Origin: Rotaria sordida
Taxonomy: Eukaryota > Rotifera > Eurotatoria > Philodinida > Philodinidae
Reading direction: 5' to 3'
DNA: 64,000 nt
NCBI GenBank assembly: GCA_905250125.1
Contig: CAJNOL010000256.1
Location: forward strand, 62,001 to 126,000
Position numbers and translations under genes: made by a program. Under the pieces are notes generated by a model. It had not been told where the DNA came from and made no database searches. It saw nothing but the letters and a program-made list of their open reading frames with translations. This document shows positions 59,139 to 64,000 of this stretch, piece by piece (position 1 is the stretch's first letter; each line of letters opens with the position of its first letter).

Positions 59139-61638
59139 ATGTTTATTCAGTATTTAGTGCTCTTTGTTCTTAGCACTTTAACATTAACATTTGCAAATGA
59201 TGATCCATCATTACAACGATATCGTGGTCATATTTTAAAAAATAATGGAAAATATGAAATAATTACAGAATTAGCAAGTTCTTATAAAGAACCTAATATA
59301 AATGTAAATTATATCTTAGCAACTGGATTTTGGGATCAAACTTATAATAAAACTGGTTGGTCTGTATTAGAAATAAAAACATCTGATAATCAAACAAATA
59401 TTGAACAAGTGTATTCAGCTGGATTACTTGAAGGACAATTTACACGAGGTTAAAATTTAATTTTTTATTCGAATGATTATTAATCATTTGTCTTTGTTTT
59501 TTTTTTTTTATTTCTTATAGAATTAACTAGTATGCAATGGCAAAATAATATAAATGATGTTTGTGCTAATAAAACAACATTTTGTGGTTATCTTAAACAA
59601 TTTTTTCAAATTCAACTTGATTGGATGTATACACAAATTGATAGTTATCCTGATGATGAATATTGGCATCAAGTATTTAAGAAAAAAAAAGAAGATCTAT
59701 TTCGTAAAGATATTTGAATTTATTTAGGTAAATTTACTTCTTGTTCAACTCAATGGTCTCATTGATGGAAATCAAAATAATCCACGTGGACCAAGAAAAG
59801 AACTTGATGATCCACTTGGATTTTTGTAAAAAAAAACAAATTAATCCTTTTTGTTTTTTCTCTATAACCTATGTTTCTTTTTTCAATAGTCTATTTCAAG
59901 TAGTTGAATCTATCGGTGATCTAGCTGATCGTTTTAATATACCAAATGTTGAACGACATGATAGTTGTTCAGCATTAATTAAAGTAAAACAAAAAAGAAA
60001 CAATTGTTATATTAAAGACAAAAAATTATTTTATTTAGATTTTACCAAATAATAGTGATATATTTATATCACATGCTGATTGGAGTAATTATAGAACAAT
60101 GTTAAAAGTAATTAAACGTTATATAATGCCATTAAAACGATCAACAGCTACAGGAAGTAGGATGAAGAAAATTTCTATTTATTTATTTATTTTCTTTTTC
60201 ATTTATTTAGGTACTCTTATTCCGGGTGCTGATATGGTTTTTTCATCATATCCAGGAACACTTCATTCAGTTGGTTAGTTTGAAGCTTTTTTTCATTCAT
60301 GTAAAAAAAAAATATTTTTGTATTTAGATGATTTTTATATGACACGTCCAGCTCATATGACAATAATCGAAACAACAATTGTTAATAGTAATCAAGATTT
60401 ATTACATAATATTATTCCAATTTCTGTACCAGAATGGATTCGTATTATTGTTGCTAATCGTCTAGCTAATTCTGGTCGTGAATGGATTGATAAATTTTTT
60501 CTTTATAATGATGGAACATATAATAATCAATGGATGATTACTGATTTTAAACGATTTACACCTGGACAATTACCAAAATCTGAGTAAAATTTAAATAAAA
60601 GATTAAAAAAAAAACAACAAATTTTAAATTGAAATTTTCTTTTTTTAGATTTTTAATGGTTGCTGAACAATTAATAACTGATTTTGAATCACAAGATATG
60701 ACTGATACATTAATTAATAATACTTATTGGGCATCATATAATAATGTTTATTTTCCACGTTTTCGAAATTTATCAGGTGAAGAAGCAATGGTTCAACAAA
60801 AAGGACCAGAATTATATTCATGGAAAAATTCATCACGTGCAAGAATATTTGCACGTGATCATATTAAAGTTGTTGATCTTCCATCTATGATTCATATGAT
60901 GAGGTTAATAATTCAAAAATATTTTTTATCTTTTTATAGTTTAAAAAAAAAGAAATTTTTTTATTCATTTCAACAAATAGATATAATGATTTTCAACATG
61001 ATCCTTTATCAGCATGTAATTGTACTCCACCATATTCATCAGAATTAACAATTGCTGCACGATGTGATCTTAATCCATCTAATGGAACTTATCCAGATCC
61101 ACCACTAGGACATCGTGTTCATGGTGCAACAGATGCTAAAGTAAGGAAAATTTGAAGAAAATAATAAAACTAGAAAATAGTTTTTGATTGCTATCTTCTG
61201 ATTTGTAAACAATATTTATGTAACAAGTTTATGTTAGTTGGTGTCATAGATGTTCATAATGGTGCGATAGTGGCAGATTTTCGCATCTGATTTGTATGAA
61301 CTCATACTAATGAAAAACTTAATTATGACAGAAATTCTTTTTATTATATTTGAAATTTTAATTATTTCGGCAAATCTTTTGATTACTTAGGAACACATTT
61401 TAAAGTCATTATTTTTTTTTCAATAGAACTATTCTTATGACTTATCTTTTTCTTATCTTTACAGATTACTAACTATGCAATGATGCAAAACTTTACACTT
61501 GTTGCTATTGCTGGTCCAACATCAGATAATCAACCACCATTTGTTTGGAGTGAATCAGATTTCAATACACAAGTATCACATGTTGGTCATCCAGATAAAT
61601 GGGATTTTGGACCATTTACACCAACATGGATGTTGTGA
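59139..61638 (+). CDS. PLBD: Phospholipase B-like protein (lysosomal hydrolase)
   Basis: Ten exons join in phase (59139-59448, 59521-59672, 59728-59825, 59890-59983, 60039-60156, 60211-60273, 60328-60583, 60649-60903, 60981-61140, 61465-61638): 559 aa, the normal size. A signal peptide is evident (MFIQYLVLFVLSTLTLTFAN). The N-terminal-nucleophile Cys is in HDSCSALIK (Cys213), the site where family members self-cleave. Other landmarks: GTLIPGADMVFSSYPGTLHS, VPEWIRIIVANRLANSG, CNCTPPYSSELTIAARCDLN, FNTQVSHVGHPDKWDFGPFTP. Several Asn-x-Ser/Thr sites fit a glycosylated lysosomal or secreted protein. PLBD1/2 (laminin-ancestor family) proteins are amidases/phospholipases of lysosomes. The start is fixed by the signal peptide and a 3' splice site 6 nt upstream, implying a 5' UTR intron or spliced-leader addition. 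Confidence 0.95.
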
Positions 61639-62930
61639 AATATTTTTTGTGATAGAGACAGTTGACTTTTTCTATTATTCAAGAGTGTGACTTCATTTTC
61701 TATCTTGTAAGCCATTTTTTTATAAAAAGCAAAAAAAAAAATAATATTGATAAAATATTGACTTTGTTTGTTATCTGAAAGAAAAAGTTCACGGAGTATT
61801 CTTTTTTTTTTTTTGTTCTTGATATGAATCTTATTGATATAGAGCAATGATGATTTTTCAAGATAAGTACAGAAAGAAGAGAGAGAGAGAGAGAGAGAGA
61901 GTTAAGTAATGACTTGTAAAATTGCATACAGTACTCTTTGATATATCCAAAGATAAGTGTTCATCGTTTTTAGTTCGTCATTGACAAAATAAATGAAAGT
62001 ATAGTTGATATTGTAATGAGAGAATTAGCATTTTTTACTCTTTCATAGGACTGATTTTATGATTAGTTTATTATGCAGTCAACGAAATAAATTCAAGTAT
62101 TTCTATTATCATTCTTATGTCATTCAAAATAAATTCATAATCAATAGCCTCATTTTATTCATCTCATCGAGGGTTACAAAATGTCTTACGCACATTTTCC
62201 TAATATTAACATCATTCAATAGAAAATTATATTCAAATATAGCAAGTACTTGTACTTGTCATTTGAAGCAGTTTTTCTGCTCTGCATGTCAGCAGATTGG
62301 AAAACTTGTTGTATATCATTTTGTCTAGTGGAAGCTGCCAAACTCAAGAATTCTATTGAATTGATATTTCATACAAGCTGTAAGGATGTTGAATGTAACT
62401 TTGACGGTTACCAGAAGTTTGTCAGAGATAAATTAATTAAAAAAAACCTTGTAATAACTTTTTCTAAAGGAATCTGTCGAAGGTTTCTTAGAATATACCG
62501 AAAGAAAAAAACGAATTTCATTTCCCTGACTCTTCACTACTTTACGATACGAAAATTTCTTTAGAGTAAATGCTTTTATTAATCAAAACTAACAGCGCAC
62601 GTCATTTAGCGCCCTCTATTCTTTATAAAAACCATTATTCTACTGAAAAAAGAAAAATTTCGTTATGAAGATATTCTTATGCAATTTAATATCTCATCAT
62701 AATTTTCAATAATATTGAATCTCTTAATCAGAGTCGGTTACTAAGTAATAATTTAGCCATGTTTATCAAGAAGAAAAAAAAAAAGAAAAAAGAGAAATAA
62801 AAATAATCGTCGTTGTCGTTGTCGTCCATCGACATTGTGTTTCCAAGTGATCGAGGTACCTATGACGACCCTTACTTTTTACAAACGCTCTCATTTTCTC
62901 AAATATTATTCATTTATTCTTTTTTGAGAT
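61639..62930. other. PLBD 3' flank and CFAP20 promoter region
   Basis: It contains a (GA)n microsatellite at about 61878-61901 and the 12-bp element TAGCGCCCTCTA at 62607-62618. Open frames at 62059-62564 are unrecognised and probably chance. A TTCTTTTTTGAG tract ends 2 nt before the CFAP20 start codon. Confidence 0.5.
62607..62618 (+). promoter_or_regulatory. 12-bp GC element upstream of CFAP20
   Basis: TAGCGCCCTCTA on the plus strand, 313 bp before the CFAP20 ATG. It is an exact copy of the element upstream of the USP gene (33970-33981, minus strand), in the same orientation relative to the gene, and is followed here by TTCTTTATAAAA, a possible TATA-like box at about 62621-62628. Confidence 0.55.
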
Positions 62931-63795
62931 ATGTTCAAAAATACATTTCAAAGCGGCTTTCTTTCAATATTATATAGTATCGGTAGTAAACCATTACAGA
63001 TTTGGGATAAAAAAGTATAATTTCTTTTGTTATTAAATAAAATATATTGATATTTATTTAGGTACGTAATGGACATATCAAAAGAATAACAGATAATGAA
63101 ATTCAATCACTAGTTTTGGAAATCGTTGGTACTAATGTTAGTACAACATATATAACATGTCCAGCTGATCCAAAAAAAACACTTGGGATTAAATTACCAT
63201 TTCTAGTTATGATTATAAAAAATTTAAAAAAATATTTTACATTTGAAGTACAAGTAAGAAGAAGAAGAAGAAGAAAAAAAGACCAAGCATAAGTAGAAAA
63301 TTTATTTTTCATTTAAAAAAAAAATTATATAGGTTCTTGATGATCGAAATGTTCGTCGACGTTTTCGTGCTAGTAATTATCAATCAACAACACGTGTTAA
63401 ACCATTTATATGTACAATGCCAATGCGTTTGGATGATGGATGGAATCAAATTCAATTTAATTTATCTGATTTTACACGACGTGCTTATGGTACCAATTAT
63501 ATTGAAACCCTTCGAGTTCAAGTATATTGATGTTTATTAAAGATTTACTTTTTTGTGTTTTATTTTATTTAAAAGACTTCTCTTTATTTTATAGATTCAT
63601 GCTAATTGTCGTATTCGACGTGTTTACTTTTCGGATCGACTTTATTCAGAAGATGAATTACCACCGGAATTTAAATTATATTTACCGGTATGTTGAAATA
63701 AAAAAAAAAAAAAATTCTTATTGATTACAAAAAAAAAAAAGAACAAAAAACTTATGTATGTTGTTTTTTTTTCTATTTAGGTTCAAAAGAAATAA
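62931..63795 (+). CDS. CFAP20: Cilia- and flagella-associated protein 20 (BUG22)
   Basis: Five exons (62931-63014, 63062-63253, 63333-63521, 63595-63687, 63781-63795) join in phase to 190 aa, very close to the 193 aa of vertebrate CFAP20. The protein starts [20 protein letters not shown] and contains [40 protein letters not shown] and [17 protein letters not shown], all family signatures, ending YLPVQKK. CFAP20 is an inner-junction protein of axonemal doublet microtubules and sits in basal bodies; it controls ciliary beating and tubulin modification. Extreme conservation makes the call secure. The last exon encodes only four residues. The start follows a TTTTTTGAG acceptor-like site by 2 nt. 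Confidence 0.98.
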
Positions 63796-64000
63796 TCGAT
63801 TTCTATTAAATACATTTCTTTTTTTTTTCTTTTCTTCGTTCTATTTTTTTTTTCAAAGGCAAAAAATAAAAATCTATATATGATCAGAATATCATGATTA
63901 TTCACGATAGAACAACTGTGTGTATAGTCATGGTTTTGTCTTTTTTCTTTTTCTTCGTCTTCTTCTTTCAAAAATGTAATGTCAACAGTTTTTCTATGTC
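63796..64000. other. CFAP20 3' flank
   Basis: Poly(T)-rich sequence followed by AATAAA at about 63865, a plausible CFAP20 polyadenylation signal. No further gene was seen before the window ends. Confidence 0.5.

Noticed and set aside
62059..62564. Overlapping open frames before CFAP20
   Set aside because: Neither shows a domain or splice structure, and the interval contains the CFAP20 promoter element.

Overview
The window is a stretch of AT-rich animal (metazoan) nuclear DNA. Genes are split by many short introns (often 50-100 bp, GT-AG), and the encoded proteins are typically animal: CaMKII, an ACK-type tyrosine kinase, hnRNP A/B, CFAP20, UBL5, neprilysin-type M13 peptidase, phospholipase B-like protein, USP35/38-type deubiquitinase and a BARD1-like protein. 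A degenerate (TGTGGG)n tract and the compact AT-rich gene style point to a bdelloid rotifer. That assignment is an inference, not proven by any single feature. Gene models were made by hand: each exon chain was checked for splice dinucleotides and for unbroken reading phase.

Layout. 1-2717: intergenic. 2718-8233 (minus strand): hnRNP A/B-type RNA-binding protein, then a BARD1-like ankyrin/BRCT protein. 8234-15500: gene-poor and rich in palindromic (foldback/MITE-like) elements. It also holds a decayed coding locus (11215-12341) with a mariner-type MITE in its intron, and a tiny His/Tyr-rich gene with its own TATA box (14773-14919). 15517-18132: a decayed, 3'-truncated LINE (gag-like ORF1 with zinc knuckles, ORF2 endonuclease), interrupted at its 3' end by a 305-bp TA-flanked MITE that carries the TGTGGG-like array. 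18567-22011 (minus): M13 metallopeptidase. 23299-25430 (minus): a group A bHLH factor and an unrecognised 154-aa protein. 29718-33843 (minus): USP35/38-like deubiquitinase. 34-40 kb: intergenic. 40300-47544 (plus): ACK-family tyrosine kinase. 47736-48358: a long foldback element. 50073-50899 (plus): possible small Cys-rich protein. 51005-51466 (minus): UBL5. 52259-57987 (plus): CaMKII, divergent from UBL5. 59139-61638 (plus): phospholipase B-like. 62931-63795 (plus): CFAP20.

The genes are housekeeping, signalling and ciliary genes with no obvious shared pathway and no operon logic. The most noteworthy observations are: a 12-bp motif (TAGCGCCCTCTA) found exactly, in the same gene-relative orientation, upstream of two unrelated genes (the USP gene and CFAP20); the nested LINE/MITE/telomere-like array; several long palindromic elements concentrated in the gene-poor part; symmetric phase-1 cassette exons in the CaMKII linker; a probable GC-AG intron next to a 28-nt zinc-site exon in the M13 gene; and splice acceptors lying only 2-8 nt before start codons, compatible with spliced-leader trans-splicing.
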